54,419 bases of DNA, from the NCBI RefSeq assembly GCF_001611555.1, contig NZ_LSGP01000008.1, forward strand, positions 1 to 54,419. The letters run 5' to 3'. The notes beneath the pieces are model-generated. The model searched no databases, was not told where the DNA came from, and saw only the letters and a list, made by a program, of their open reading frames with translations. Position numbers and translations under genes: made by a program. How positions within the stretch are numbered: the stretch's first letter is position 1; each line of letters opens with the position of its first letter. Below are positions 46,524-54,363 of the stretch, in pieces. This DNA comes from Anaerosporomusa subterranea. Its GTDB lineage: Bacteria > Bacillota > Negativicutes > Sporomusales > Acetonemataceae.

Positions 46524-46916
46524 ACTTTCAACACCTCATAAGATATAATTAATAACTCATTAATAGCTATATCTGCAGCTACTCTCTGGTTTCAGCAAAA
46601 GATTGCAGTGTATTTCTACTCGCAGTAATCATATAGCTGCTTAATGAAAAGCAGATGAAAGATAAGCTGATATAAAATAGTTAATTATTACTTTAGTAAG
46701 GCGAGATTGACCGCCACCGACAATGGAGAAAAAGTAAAAATAAAAACCCCGCATTCCTGTTAGTGGCTATTCGCCAATTCACAGGGAGAAATGCGAGGTT
46801 TTATATCATGAGGGTTAATAGCTTACACCGCACGGAAATACTAACAAAAAGGTTCAATATTCATTACTGACACTGCCTTGCATTAGCAAGAACTGAATTA
46901 GCTAGGAGCGAAATAC
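46524..46916 (-). other. 393-base gap between the HD-GYP gene and ndh
   Basis: The gap holds the HD-GYP terminator (46727-46802) and the ndh leader. Near the ndh start, ATTAAT is repeated at 46548-46553 and 46559-46564; because ATTAAT is itself symmetrical, the pair could be a regulator site. No gene is seen. Confidence 0.45.
46727..46802 (-). terminator. Terminator of the HD-GYP gene
   Basis: The stem AAAACC-c-CGCATT (46743-46755) pairs with AATGCG-a-GGTTTT (46790-46802), with inner nested pairing. On the - strand it is followed by a strongly T-rich stretch (46727-46742). A short T run on the + side makes weak bidirectional action possible. Confidence 0.8.
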
Positions 46917-48086
46917 TTATCTGAGTATCTCCTTGAGAGATTGGAGAACATCTGGACAAATCTTTCCGCCCTTTGAAAGATCATCCATAATCTCGTAGAC
47001 CTTCAATTGAGACATTGGCTTCACCCGATATGGACGTTCCTCGACTAGTGCATGGTAGATGTCGCAAACAGTGATTATTCGCTCAGGAATGCTTAATTTA
47101 GAACCGGAGAAGCCTTCCGGGTAGCCACTGCCGTCAATTGCCTCGTGATGGTTTCCGGCCCAATCTTTAATCTTGTCAAATCCTTTGATCTTCGCTAGAA
47201 TCCGTTTGGTATAATACGCATGGCTTTTTACGATTTGATATTCAACGGGAGTCAATTTATCTGGCTTATTTAAGATATCATTAGGTATTGCTAGTTTTCC
47301 CAGATCGTGCAGCAGTCCGCTGATGTTAAGCATTCGGACAGTATCGTCGTCAAACCCGTAGTGTTTTGCTAGTTTCGTTGCTAGCTCCGCAACTCCCTGT
47401 GAATGGTAATGAGTAAAGGGGGATTTGTTATCTATTATTTTTGCGAAAGTAGTTGCTATAGTTTCAAAATCTTTTAAGTCAAAGTTGACAATATTGTATG
47501 GATTCGAAAGGATGGCATCCTCGATCCCGTTTGTACTATAGTCCAGCCAAAACTTTTCTCTACTTTGTACGGCATAAAAGGCTTCGCAAACAACTGGATT
47601 GAACAGACTGCCTGTACTGGCCTGCACAAAATTTAAGATATGATCACGTTCGGTATATATCGAAGACACATTTCGCAACTTTAGGTCGATTTGATCCGAT
47701 AAATATATGATCTGAGCACCTAGGCTGATGTCATTTCCGCTTACCTGGAAGGGACTATTCCCGTCCCAGTTTGCATGATGGTTAGCAATATAGTCTCCCG
47801 CTTTACTTGAAACAAAGGGGAGGGACCTTACTATTTGTTGCCCGTTGACACAGTGGGAGACGAGTTGGTTTGGGTCAATATGCGCGTCGGCTTTCGCCTG
47901 CGTTATCCCAATATCATGTAAAAGCGCGGCAATATATAAGTCTTGCATATCCTCAGAGGGTATTACCAGTTCCTTGCTAACTTGGAGCACAATATACGCG
48001 GTTCTTTGAGCATGTTGTAGGGGTTGATTTTCTGCAATATCTAAGGCTAAGGAAAAGGCAGAAAGAACGTGACTTACGTCAAACAA
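46917..48086 (-). CDS. Two-HD-domain phosphohydrolase with HD-GYP module
   Basis: The 389-residue soluble protein carries two HD domains. The first has His25, His57-Asp58, His78, His103-His104 and Asp131. The second, His228, His260-Asp261, His289 and His313-His314, is a full HD-GYP type with HHEAIDGSGYPEG (313-325). HD-GYP enzymes usually break down cyclic di-GMP. Both sets of metal ligands look complete, and no sensor or receiver domain is present. It starts with TTG after AAAGGAGGG. It is divergent from the MhqR-like gene. Confidence 0.88.
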   Translation of the reverse strand: MFDVSHVLSAFSLALDIAENQPLQHAQRTAYIVLQVSKELVIPSEDMQDLYIAALLHDIGITQAKADAHIDPNQLVSHCVNGQQIVRSLPFVSSKAGDYIANHHANWDGNSPFQVSGNDISLGAQIIYLSDQIDLKLRNVSSIYTERDHILNFVQASTGSLFNPVVCEAFYAVQSREKFWLDYSTNGIEDAILSNPYNIVNFDLKDFETIATTFAKIIDNKSPFTHYHSQGVAELATKLAKHYGFDDDTVRMLNISGLLHDLGKLAIPNDILNKPDKLTPVEYQIVKSHAYYTKRILAKIKGFDKIKDWAGNHHEAIDGSGYPEGFSGSKLSIPERIITVCDIYHALVEERPYRVKPMSQLKVYEIMDDLSKGGKICPDVLQSLKEILR

Positions 48087-48131
48087 GGAATTCCCTCCTT
48101 TGAAGAGCAGCTTTTTTGCTTTTTATCACAT

Positions 48132-48140
48132 ATCTTAAAT
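48132..48140. promoter_or_regulatory. Possible MhqR half-site
   Basis: ATCTTAAAT matches the left half of the perfect palindrome at 48711. It lies 36 bases upstream of the -35 box of the repressor gene and between it and the divergent HD-GYP gene, so it may extend control to both. Confidence 0.35.
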
Positions 48141-48167
48141 CCAATGTGTCATGTAATACGTTTTCCC

Positions 48168-48196
48168 TTGACATTCGTTTATGTATATTTTAAAAT
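48168..48196 (+). promoter_or_regulatory. Promoter of the MhqR-like gene
   Basis: TTGACA (48168-48173) and TAAAAT (48191-48196) are exactly 17 bases apart, 47 bases before the ATG. An operator-like sequence begins two bases after the -10. Confidence 0.8.
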
Positions 48197-48197
48197 C

Positions 48198-48213
48198 ATC
48201 TTGAAATTAAGAA
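48198..48213 (+). promoter_or_regulatory. Operator-like site downstream of the mhqR promoter
   Basis: ATCTTGAAATTAAGAA matches the perfect palindrome at 48711-48726 in 13 of 16 positions. Its position at the transcription start would allow the repressor to block its own gene. Confidence 0.65.
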
Positions 48214-48243
48214 TATTATACTACACTGCTTGGGAGTGTGACA

Positions 48244-48693
48244 ATGAGCCAAGATGACCATGATCAGGGATTATCGTTAAAGTTGTTTACTGTCCTTGCA
48301 CGTACGCATAACACATTGATGGAGATTGACCGGCGTGATATTAGGAACTACGGGCTGAATCAAACGGAGTTCGCCGTACTTGAGTTGCTGTATCACAAAG
48401 GACCTCACCCGTTGCAGCAGATTGGGGAGAGGATCTTAATTACCAGCGGTAGTATCACCTATGTAGTCAATAAGCTGGAGAAAAAGGGGTTGCTTGAGCG
48501 AAATCCCTGCGAAGAAGACAGGCGAATCGTGTATGCGATGTTAACAGAAAAGGGGCGGAGTCTATTAGGCGAGATTTTCCCGCATCATGCTCTGGCCTTA
48601 GCGAAGGCTTTTAGGGGATTAACGCAAGAGGAAAAGCAACTTGCAATCCAACTAGTCAAGAAAATTGGTCTATACGCTAATAATCCTGAATAA
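48244..48693 (+). CDS. mhqR: MarR-family repressor, MhqR-like
   Basis: The 149-residue protein has a winged helix-turn-helix (about 40-105) with LNQTEFAVLELLYHKG, PLQQIGERILITSGSITYVVNKLEKKGLLER and DRRIVYAMLTEKG. From memory this closely resembles MhqR, the Bacillus repressor released by methylhydroquinone stress, which controls genes including a DoxX protein. It has one cysteine, Cys89. The ATG at 48244 is seven bases after GGGAG. Confidence 0.85.
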   Translation: MSQDDHDQGLSLKLFTVLARTHNTLMEIDRRDIRNYGLNQTEFAVLELLYHKGPHPLQQIGERILITSGSITYVVNKLEKKGLLERNPCEEDRRIVYAMLTEKGRSLLGEIFPHHALALAKAFRGLTQEEKQLAIQLVKKIGLYANNPE

Positions 48694-48710
48694 GAATTTT
48701 GTTAGCACAT

Positions 48711-48726
48711 ATCTTAAATTTAAGAT
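48711..48726 (+). promoter_or_regulatory. Perfect 16-base operator palindrome before doxX
   Basis: ATCTTAAATTTAAGAT is an exact palindrome in the 83-base gap between the repressor and the second doxX gene. It has the size and symmetry of MarR-type operators. Confidence 0.75.
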
Positions 48727-48776
48727 TATTGCAAGATGGTTAAGCTGAAGTTGAGAAAAGTACGAGGAGGAAGGAC

Positions 48777-49190
48777 ATGTTATTTAGACGTTGGGACAAG
48801 TATAGGGAGTTGGGAATCCTATTGCTGCGGGTGGGAATTGGCCTCATGTTTATGTATCACGGGTGGCCTAAAATAGTAGGCGGAACCGAGACATGGGTTA
48901 AGCTCGGGATGGCAATGAAGTTTCTAGGCGTAAGTTTTGCCCCCGCATTTTGGGGTTTCATGTCTGCCGTTACCGAATTCATTGGCGGTTTTCTCATTGC
49001 TATCGGTCTTTTAACCCGCCCAGTTGCTATGTTTTTGAGCTTTAATATGATTGTCGCGGTTGTTTTGAAATTTAGCAGCGGAGCTGGATTAGGCGGAGCT
49101 TCCCAGGCGATTGAGGTAGGTATTGTATTTCTGAGCTTAATATTGATGGGACCCGGAAGATATAGTATTGACGAGCGTTTGTTAAGGTAA
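48777..49190 (+). CDS. DoxX family membrane protein, MhqP/CatD-like
   Basis: The 137-residue protein has four membrane helices starting GILLLRVGIGLMFMYHGWPK, typical of DoxX. It differs clearly in sequence from the other DoxX protein at 42685. GAGGAGGA precedes the ATG. The operator upstream and the MhqR-like neighbour suggest induction by quinones or similar electrophiles. Confidence 0.9.
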   Translation: MLFRRWDKYRELGILLLRVGIGLMFMYHGWPKIVGGTETWVKLGMAMKFLGVSFAPAFWGFMSAVTEFIGGFLIAIGLLTRPVAMFLSFNMIVAVVLKFSSGAGLGGASQAIEVGIVFLSLILMGPGRYSIDERLLR

Positions 49191-49197
49191 TAATCGT

Positions 49198-49236
49198 GCA
49201 GACCTTGAAATCTAAAGTTCAAGGTCTGCCTTTTTA
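49198..49236 (+). terminator. Terminator after the second doxX gene
   Basis: A perfect 12-bp stem (49198-49209 with 49218-49229) with an 8-base loop is followed by CTTTTTAT. Confidence 0.92.
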
Positions 49237-49293
49237 TAGAGTCATGGCTGGGTTGATGGAAAAAAATTGGCAGAAAATCATATTAATCGCTAG

Positions 49294-49351
49294 TTGACCT
49301 AGCATATTTAAGTATGTTATATTATTGTTCGTGATAATGAAAATCATTATC
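49294..49351 (+). promoter_or_regulatory. Promoter and Fur box of the iron transporter
   Basis: TTGACC (49294-49299) and TTATAT (49317-49322) are 17 bases apart, with a TG element before the -10. Just downstream, GATAATGAAAATCATTATC at 49333-49351 matches the 19-base Fur consensus in 18 positions. Iron-loaded Fur would block transcription. Confidence 0.9.
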
Positions 49352-49383
49352 GACTAAATACATAACGGAGGTATTGGAAGAAA

Positions 49384-50451
49384 GTGAAGAAGCCCATCAC
49401 CCTACTATTATCGCTACTACTACTTGCATCCATGATTGCAGCTGGATGTGTGTCGACGAAGCAATCGCCTGCAACGCAGACTACTCAGACTGAGTCAAAA
49501 GAGGTTAATATTTATACTGCCAGACATTATCCAGGTGTTGATGACGCAATATATAAGGCGTTTACTGATAAAACAGGCATTAAAGTAAATATTATTAAAG
49601 CCGGTGGCGAAGAACTTATCCAACGGATCAAAACAGAGGGAAACAGCAGCAAGGCAGATATATATATTACGTCTGATGCAGGTAATCTTTACATAGCAAA
49701 ACAGGCAGGTTTGTTACAACCGATAACTAGCCCTATACTCGAAAAAAATATTCCTGCCAATTTTATCGACAAAGATAAGATGTGGGTTGGCTTGACAATG
49801 AGAGCCAGAGTATTGGTTTATGCGAAAGACCGGGTGAGCAAGGACGAGCTTTCGACTTATGAAGACTTAACCAATGCTAAGTGGAAGGGCAAAGTATTGA
49901 CTCGTTCCTCCAACAATATTTATAGTCAGTCGATGCTTGCCTCGTTTATCGAAATCAACGGTGAAGCAAAAGCCAAGGAATGGGCTAAAGGGATAGTTAA
50001 TAATTTGGCGATGCAACCTGAGGGCGGGGATAGAGACCAAGCTAAGGCGGTAGCTGCAGGTAAAGGCGATGTGGCTATTATGAACTCCTATTACCTCGGA
50101 CAGATGCTGAATTCTAAAGACCCGCAAGAAGTTAAGGCTGCTGAGAAACTAGGCGTTTTCTTCCCAAACCAAAATACGACAGGTACTCATGTTAATGTAA
50201 GTGGCGCGGGAATTGTAAAGACATCTAAGAATGTCGCTAATGCTGTGAAACTTCTAGAATTTTTGTCTGAGGCCGAGGCACAAAAGACGTTTGCCGAGGC
50301 AAGCACTGAGTACCCGGTCAATCCTGCTGTTGAGCCCTCTGATCTCCTAAAGTCGTGGGGGACGTTTAAGAAGCAGAACATCAGCCTTTCTAAGCTAGGT
50401 GAAAACAACAAGAGAGCAGTTCAAATATTTGATGAAGTAGGCTGGAAGTAA
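49384..50451 (+). CDS. fbpA: Iron(III) ABC transporter substrate-binding lipoprotein
   Basis: The 355-residue protein has a lipoprotein signal peptide with Cys22 in the lipobox (MIAAGC), a short Thr/Gln linker, and a type II binding-protein fold of the FbpA/FutA family. VNIYTARHYPGVDDAIYKAF and the tyrosine-rich NSYYLGQML loop are typical of iron-binding tyrosines. It starts with GTG after GGAGGT at somewhat long spacing. A Fur box upstream supports an iron substrate. Confidence 0.9.
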   Translation: MKKPITLLLSLLLLASMIAAGCVSTKQSPATQTTQTESKEVNIYTARHYPGVDDAIYKAFTDKTGIKVNIIKAGGEELIQRIKTEGNSSKADIYITSDAGNLYIAKQAGLLQPITSPILEKNIPANFIDKDKMWVGLTMRARVLVYAKDRVSKDELSTYEDLTNAKWKGKVLTRSSNNIYSQSMLASFIEINGEAKAKEWAKGIVNNLAMQPEGGDRDQAKAVAAGKGDVAIMNSYYLGQMLNSKDPQEVKAAEKLGVFFPNQNTTGTHVNVSGAGIVKTSKNVANAVKLLEFLSEAEAQKTFAEASTEYPVNPAVEPSDLLKSWGTFKKQNISLSKLGENNKRAVQIFDEVGWK

Positions 50452-50460
50452 GCTCTTCAT

Positions 50461-50499
50461 AAAGGAACAAGCATGATTTCCAATCATGCTTGTTCCTTT
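50461..50499 (+). terminator. 18-bp hairpin between fbpA and fbpB
   Basis: Bases 50461-50478 and 50482-50499 are exact reverse complements with a 3-base loop. The T run is short (CCTTTAACC), so it probably ends only part of the transcripts or protects the fbpA mRNA. Either would give more binding protein than permease. Confidence 0.8.
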
Positions 50500-50531
50500 A
50501 ACCAATATCAGTCCCGTTTTTGAAAGGAATT

Positions 50532-52139
50532 ATGACATTGAAAAGACTGCAAAATATAATTACAGAAACGAATGTATGGAGCCTTTTGGCCTTTGCTGTT
50601 GTGGCAGCAACTGTAATTCCGGCGGTGAATATAGTCTTTGGCGTTATCACGAATGAGACAGAAAATTGGTTACATATCAAGCAATATCTGCTTAAGGATT
50701 ATATAGTAAATACAGCCATTCTGTTTGCGTTTTCGGGATTCTTTGCATCGTTTATTGGTGTTAGTCTGGCATATCTAGTTACAGTCTTTGACTTCCCGTT
50801 TCGAAGGTTTTTTAAGTGGGCACTCATTCTTCCCTTGTCAATACCGGCCTATATTGGAGCCTATACATATAGTGGCATGCTTAGTTACACTGGCGTAATT
50901 ACCAACTTTTTGGCATGGGCTTCCGGCAAAATGATTTTTATTGACATTATGTCCATGCCTGGGGCAATTTTCGTTTTTACCTTTTTCTTGTTTCCGTATG
51001 TGTATATCATTAGCCGGGCTTTTCTAGCAAAGTATACGGCTTCATTAATTGAAAGCGCGAGAATGCTTGGTAAGGATTATACGCAAATATTCTTTAGCGT
51101 GATTTTGCCGGTTTCGCGAGGCGTCATTGCCGCAGGCTCTGCATTAGTGCTTATGGAAGTTGCTAATGACTACGGAGTTGTGAGTTATTTTGGAATCAAC
51201 ACCTTTAGCGTTGCCATTTTCAAGGTATGGTTCGGCATGGGCGATATTAGCTCTGCTGCTAGACTATGCGTGTATTCGATGGGATTCATTATACTGATAA
51301 TGCTGGCAGAGAAGGTGGTTAGGGGGCAAAAACGATTCGCTATTGCGACCTCCAAAGTCAGGGTACTGACCCCGCAGCCTCTGCCAAATACAAAAGCACT
51401 GGCAGCGTGCTTTTATTGCTTTGCAGTATTTTGTTTGGGATTCCTTATTCCTTTATTCCAATTAGTTGCGTGGGCATACATGACTTATGAAGAGGTGTTA
51501 GACCCGAGCTTTTTGGAGGCGACAGTGAATACTGTGGTCGCAGCAGTTGTTTGCGCCGTGATTATAGTTTGCTGCGCTATTTTGATAACAAATAGCGCAC
51601 GAATCAGTCGAAGTAGGTTCGCTAAGATTGCCAGCAGGCTTACCGCTGTAGGCTATTCAGCGCCGGGAGCCGTTATCTCCATTGGAGTCTTGATACTGTT
51701 TATGTGGCTAAATGACTTCACTGAGAGTTTTTGGTCTTTCTCTATAATCACTAGTGCATATATGTTGTTTTTCGCGTATATAGTTAGATTTTTGGCAGTG
51801 GGTTGCAGCTCACTTGAGAGTGGTTTTGAGAAAATTGGGAAGACATATTTTGAAGCATCGCGAACTTTGGGATTCGGCGTTACTCGAACGTTTTTCAAAG
51901 TGGATTTTAAGATGATTATTCCATCTCTAATTGGCGCCTGTTCCCTAGTATTTGTCGATATGGTTAAAGAACTGCCGTTAACCCTGATCTTACGACCATT
52001 TAATTACAATACGCTCGCCACGAAAATCTACGAGTACGCCCATGATGAGCGGATTCAACATAGTGCTCCAGCGGCGCTGATAATAATAGCCATCTGTTCT
52101 ATTTCGGTTTACTACTTGTCCAGAGTAGAAAGGGAGTGA
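50532..52139 (+). CDS. fbpB: Iron(III) ABC transporter permease (fused, two domains)
   Basis: The 535-residue protein has about twelve hydrophobic helices and two binding-protein-dependent permease domains. Their EAA loops are visible as ESARMLGKDYTQIFFSVILP in the first half and EASRTLGFGVTRTFFKVDFK in the second, the duplicated architecture of FbpB. The ATG at 50532 follows GAAAGGAA. The ATPase gene starts four bases after the stop. Confidence 0.92.
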   Translation: MTLKRLQNIITETNVWSLLAFAVVAATVIPAVNIVFGVITNETENWLHIKQYLLKDYIVNTAILFAFSGFFASFIGVSLAYLVTVFDFPFRRFFKWALILPLSIPAYIGAYTYSGMLSYTGVITNFLAWASGKMIFIDIMSMPGAIFVFTFFLFPYVYIISRAFLAKYTASLIESARMLGKDYTQIFFSVILPVSRGVIAAGSALVLMEVANDYGVVSYFGINTFSVAIFKVWFGMGDISSAARLCVYSMGFIILIMLAEKVVRGQKRFAIATSKVRVLTPQPLPNTKALAACFYCFAVFCLGFLIPLFQLVAWAYMTYEEVLDPSFLEATVNTVVAAVVCAVIIVCCAILITNSARISRSRFAKIASRLTAVGYSAPGAVISIGVLILFMWLNDFTESFWSFSIITSAYMLFFAYIVRFLAVGCSSLESGFEKIGKTYFEASRTLGFGVTRTFFKVDFKMIIPSLIGACSLVFVDMVKELPLTLILRPFNYNTLATKIYEYAHDERIQHSAPAALIIIAICSISVYYLSRVERE

Positions 52140-52143
52140 CTGT

Positions 52144-52803
52144 ATGTTCTTAGACCTAAAGGATATCTCGTTTAAATATGATGGCACCGGTCAGTATGTT
52201 CTTAAGGACTTTAATCTTCAGGCAGCGAAGGGTGAAATCGTCTCTATAATCGGCTTAAGCGGTAGCGGCAAAAGTACAGTAATACGCCTTATAGCGGGAT
52301 TAGAAGTTCCGAATGCTGGTACTATTACCGTAAATAACCGAATAGTAGCTGATAAGACTACGTTTGTACCTCCTGAGAAACGAAGGATAGGCATGGTTTT
52401 TCAGGATTACGCACTATTTCCGCATCTTACTGTGTATAGCAACATAGCTTTTGGCTTATCGGAAATGCCTAAAAGAGAACGTCAGGTGCGCATCGACCGG
52501 TTGCTCGCCTTGATCAATATGAGTGAGTACAAAGATAGATACCCTTATCAGCTTAGTGGCGGTCAGCAACAGCGAGTAGCAGTTGCCAGGGCACTAGCGC
52601 CCAACCCCGACCTACTGCTAATGGATGAGCCATTTAGTAATATAGATTGTGAACTGAAACAGAAGATGCGTATGGAAATTCGGACGATTTTGAAGGCGGA
52701 ATCGGTTACCTGCATATTTGTCACACATGATAAATCAGACGTAGAAGATCTATCAGAGAGGACAATCACAATTGTACCGGCATTGATGCCTAGCGTTTGT
52801 TAA
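52144..52803 (+). CDS. fbpC: Iron(III) ABC transporter ATPase (short form)
   Basis: The 219-residue ATPase has Walker A GLSGSGKST (37-45), the FQDYALFPHLTV Q-loop, the LSGGQQQR signature (137-144), Walker B LLLMDEP (158-164) and the switch His195. FbpC proteins are usually about 350 residues with a C-terminal regulatory domain; here the protein ends soon after the switch region. No continuation was seen in the other frames, so it is a short form or a truncated gene that still has a complete ATPase core. Confidence 0.88.
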   Translation: MFLDLKDISFKYDGTGQYVLKDFNLQAAKGEIVSIIGLSGSGKSTVIRLIAGLEVPNAGTITVNNRIVADKTTFVPPEKRRIGMVFQDYALFPHLTVYSNIAFGLSEMPKRERQVRIDRLLALINMSEYKDRYPYQLSGGQQQRVAVARALAPNPDLLLMDEPFSNIDCELKQKMRMEIRTILKAESVTCIFVTHDKSDVEDLSERTITIVPALMPSVC

Positions 52804-52849
52804 TGGTTATGCGGCTAAACTTTCATATAAATTCATTGAATCTTAGATT

Positions 52850-52882
52850 ACAGACGCTCATTGGTTAGCGTCTGTTTTTTTA
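52850..52882 (+). terminator. Terminator of the iron transporter operon
   Basis: A 9-bp stem (52850-52858 with 52867-52875) with an 8-base loop is followed by seven T. It lies 46 bases after the ATPase stop. Confidence 0.92.
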
Positions 52883-53089
52883 TCGACCATAAGGAAAAAG
52901 ACTGTCATTATATTTCTTCTCCCTATTGTTTAACAGAGGAAGAGGGCTCGTGGCTACTTTTCCTGAGTCCACAATCGGCTATTAGCTACATGGTCGACGG
53001 ATTGCGGTTGCTCTCCGGATCAAAGTGTTAATTTAATGGAGAAAAGCACAACAGATGAAATAAGAAGGGCTAATAATCTGCTCAGTATG

Positions 53090-53117
53090 TTGCGATGCTG
53101 GAAGAATAGTGTATAAT
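53090..53117 (+). promoter_or_regulatory. Orphan promoter-like sequence
   Basis: TTGCGA (53090-53095) and a perfect TATAAT (53112-53117) are 16 bases apart. No coding region follows on this strand for 550 bases. It could drive a small RNA or be chance. Confidence 0.4.
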
Positions 53118-53342
53118 AAAAATCTATAGTAGAGCTCCCATAAGCTAGTTCTCATCAATTCTAGCTTACAGGAATTTGTTGTTAAGGTGGTCAACTTTTA
53201 TAGAGTAAAAACAAGAATCAGCAAAAAATCTTGAAGTCTTAAGGCTGACAGTGCAGGATGATTCTCAAAAAAAATTTTCCTGTTGCTCAAGCAATTCCCG
53301 CCGCTTAAACGACTCGGCCCATAGGCAGCAAAATTTTTAGCG

Positions 53343-53369
53343 TTGAAAAAGAGCAGCCCGGCTGCTCTT
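53343..53369 (-). terminator. Terminator of the 41-residue ORF
   Basis: A perfect 10-bp stem (53349-53358 with 53360-53369) has a single-base centre and overlaps the stop codon of the - strand ORF. Five T follow on the - strand. Confidence 0.8.
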
Positions 53370-53493
53370 AGGTTGATGGGTGAATAGGACCGTCTGTACG
53401 TTTACTTTCCGAGCGAGGATCACTTTTGATTTCTTGATTGTATTTTTTCTCGCGCTTCTGTTCTAAAGAGTCATTTGAGTTTTGTTGTTTCAC
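53368..53493 (-). CDS. Small hydrophilic protein, 41 residues
   Basis: The ORF starts with GTG eight bases after a good GGAGGTG site. It reads MKQQNSNDSLEQKREKKYNQ and ends TDGPIHPST. It is rich in charged residues and Asn/Gln, has no membrane segment, and its stop is embedded in a terminator hairpin. The longer open frame to 53655 is unlikely because the ribosome site is internal. I recognise no family. Confidence 0.6.
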   Translation of the reverse strand: MKQQNSNDSLEQKREKKYNQEIKSDPRSESKRTDGPIHPST

Positions 53494-53668
53494 GCTGTCA
53501 CCTCCACCGTTAGTTTTCCCATGACGTAGTAGGTCATTCTTCGGATGAAATAATATGATCTGAGGGAGATACGTTACCATGGCCGCGTTGATCTTGCCGG
53601 TTAAGCGGATTGAGGCGAGGAGTAGGCTAAAATAAGCTAGAAAGACCAAGGACATGAAAGGAAAATCT

Positions 53669-54007
53669 ATGTTAAGTCTGGGTTACCTTGCGTTTGGCTC
53701 AGCAATCATTGCCCTGCTCATGGCATGGCAAGTTAAGACTGTAGCACCAAATTCTTTGGATATATTAAAATTCAATGCCTACATCATCATTCCGATCTGG
53801 ATTGCGAATTCAGCTTTGGGGATTGGGTTTATAAAAGCCCAGGATATATTCAAAAGTTTTCCGCTCACTGCTGCTGTCCAAACCTTTTTCTACTACATAT
53901 TTCTGACGATCGCTAGTTATTATCTTTTGGGAGAAAGACCAGATGTTGCTCGACTCTCTTTGGGGTTTTTACTCATCCTATCAGGCATATATGTCTTGAA
54001 AGGGTAA
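53669..54007 (+). CDS. Small four-helix membrane protein, SMR/DMT-like
   Basis: The 112-residue protein has four hydrophobic helices. It starts MLSLGYLAFGSAIIALLMAW and ends LGFLLILSGIYVLKG. The helix pattern and the LLGERPDVARLSLGFLLILSGI ending recall small multidrug resistance and drug/metabolite transporters, but the conserved Glu of SMR helix 1 is not evident. The ATG at 53669 is six bases after AAAGGA; the ATG at 53654 precedes that site. Confidence 0.7.
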   Translation: MLSLGYLAFGSAIIALLMAWQVKTVAPNSLDILKFNAYIIIPIWIANSALGIGFIKAQDIFKSFPLTAAVQTFFYYIFLTIASYYLLGERPDVARLSLGFLLILSGIYVLKG

Positions 54008-54120
54008 ACCAGTGACTATCCCCATCAACTTAGTTTCGTGTTTTTTCCGTAACATTCCGAAGCATCCAGTCAGAATTAACGTCATATAGCCAGCCAAGGC
54101 GAAGCCGATAACTCTCCCTA

Positions 54121-54149
54121 TTGACAGAGAATGCTGGGTATAGTAAGAT
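54121..54149 (+). promoter_or_regulatory. Upstream promoter of the rRNA region
   Basis: TTGACA (54121-54126) and TAAGAT (54144-54149) are 17 bases apart. A small CCGTC/GACGG hairpin lies just downstream at 54156-54170. It is the first of three promoters pointing toward the window end. Confidence 0.65.
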
Positions 54150-54242
54150 GTAAATCCGTCAATCAGACGGTATTATCAAACCGATAGTGTTTAGGCCAGA
54201 CGAGTTCGCTCGATTAGCATCCTTATATCCATAATATACATA

Positions 54243-54271
54243 TTGACGCGGCAAAGTAACCGTGGTATGAT
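54243..54271 (+). promoter_or_regulatory. rRNA operon promoter P1
   Basis: TTGACG (54243-54248) and TATGAT (54266-54271) are 17 bases apart, with an AT-rich stretch upstream that could act as an UP element. The spacer shares GGCAAA and CCGTG with the next promoter. Confidence 0.85.
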
Positions 54272-54334
54272 ATGTATCCGCCGCTGAAAAGCGGTTACCG
54301 TACAAACGGTCGGTGAGTTTCCAGAAAAGACGTA

Positions 54335-54363
54335 TTGACTTGGCAAACAAGCCGTGATATTAT
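54335..54363 (+). promoter_or_regulatory. rRNA operon promoter P2
   Basis: TTGACT (54335-54340) and TATTAT (54358-54363) are 17 bases apart. The spacer TGGCAAACAAGCCGTGA closely follows that of P1. Confidence 0.85.

Larger units (their letters stand above)
52804..53367. other. Non-coding stretch after the iron transporter
   Basis: The terminator at 52850-52882 is followed by about 480 bases with no supported gene. It contains a promoter-like pair at 53090-53117, an 8-bp inverted repeat at 53141-53148 and 53161-53168, and the terminator hairpin of the small - strand ORF at its end. Frames are broken by many stops. Confidence 0.45.

Noticed and set aside
52740-52850. Frameshift as the reason for the short iron ABC ATPase
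   Set aside because: Translation of the two other frames past the stop gives early stops and no regulatory-domain sequence, so a simple frameshift is not supported.
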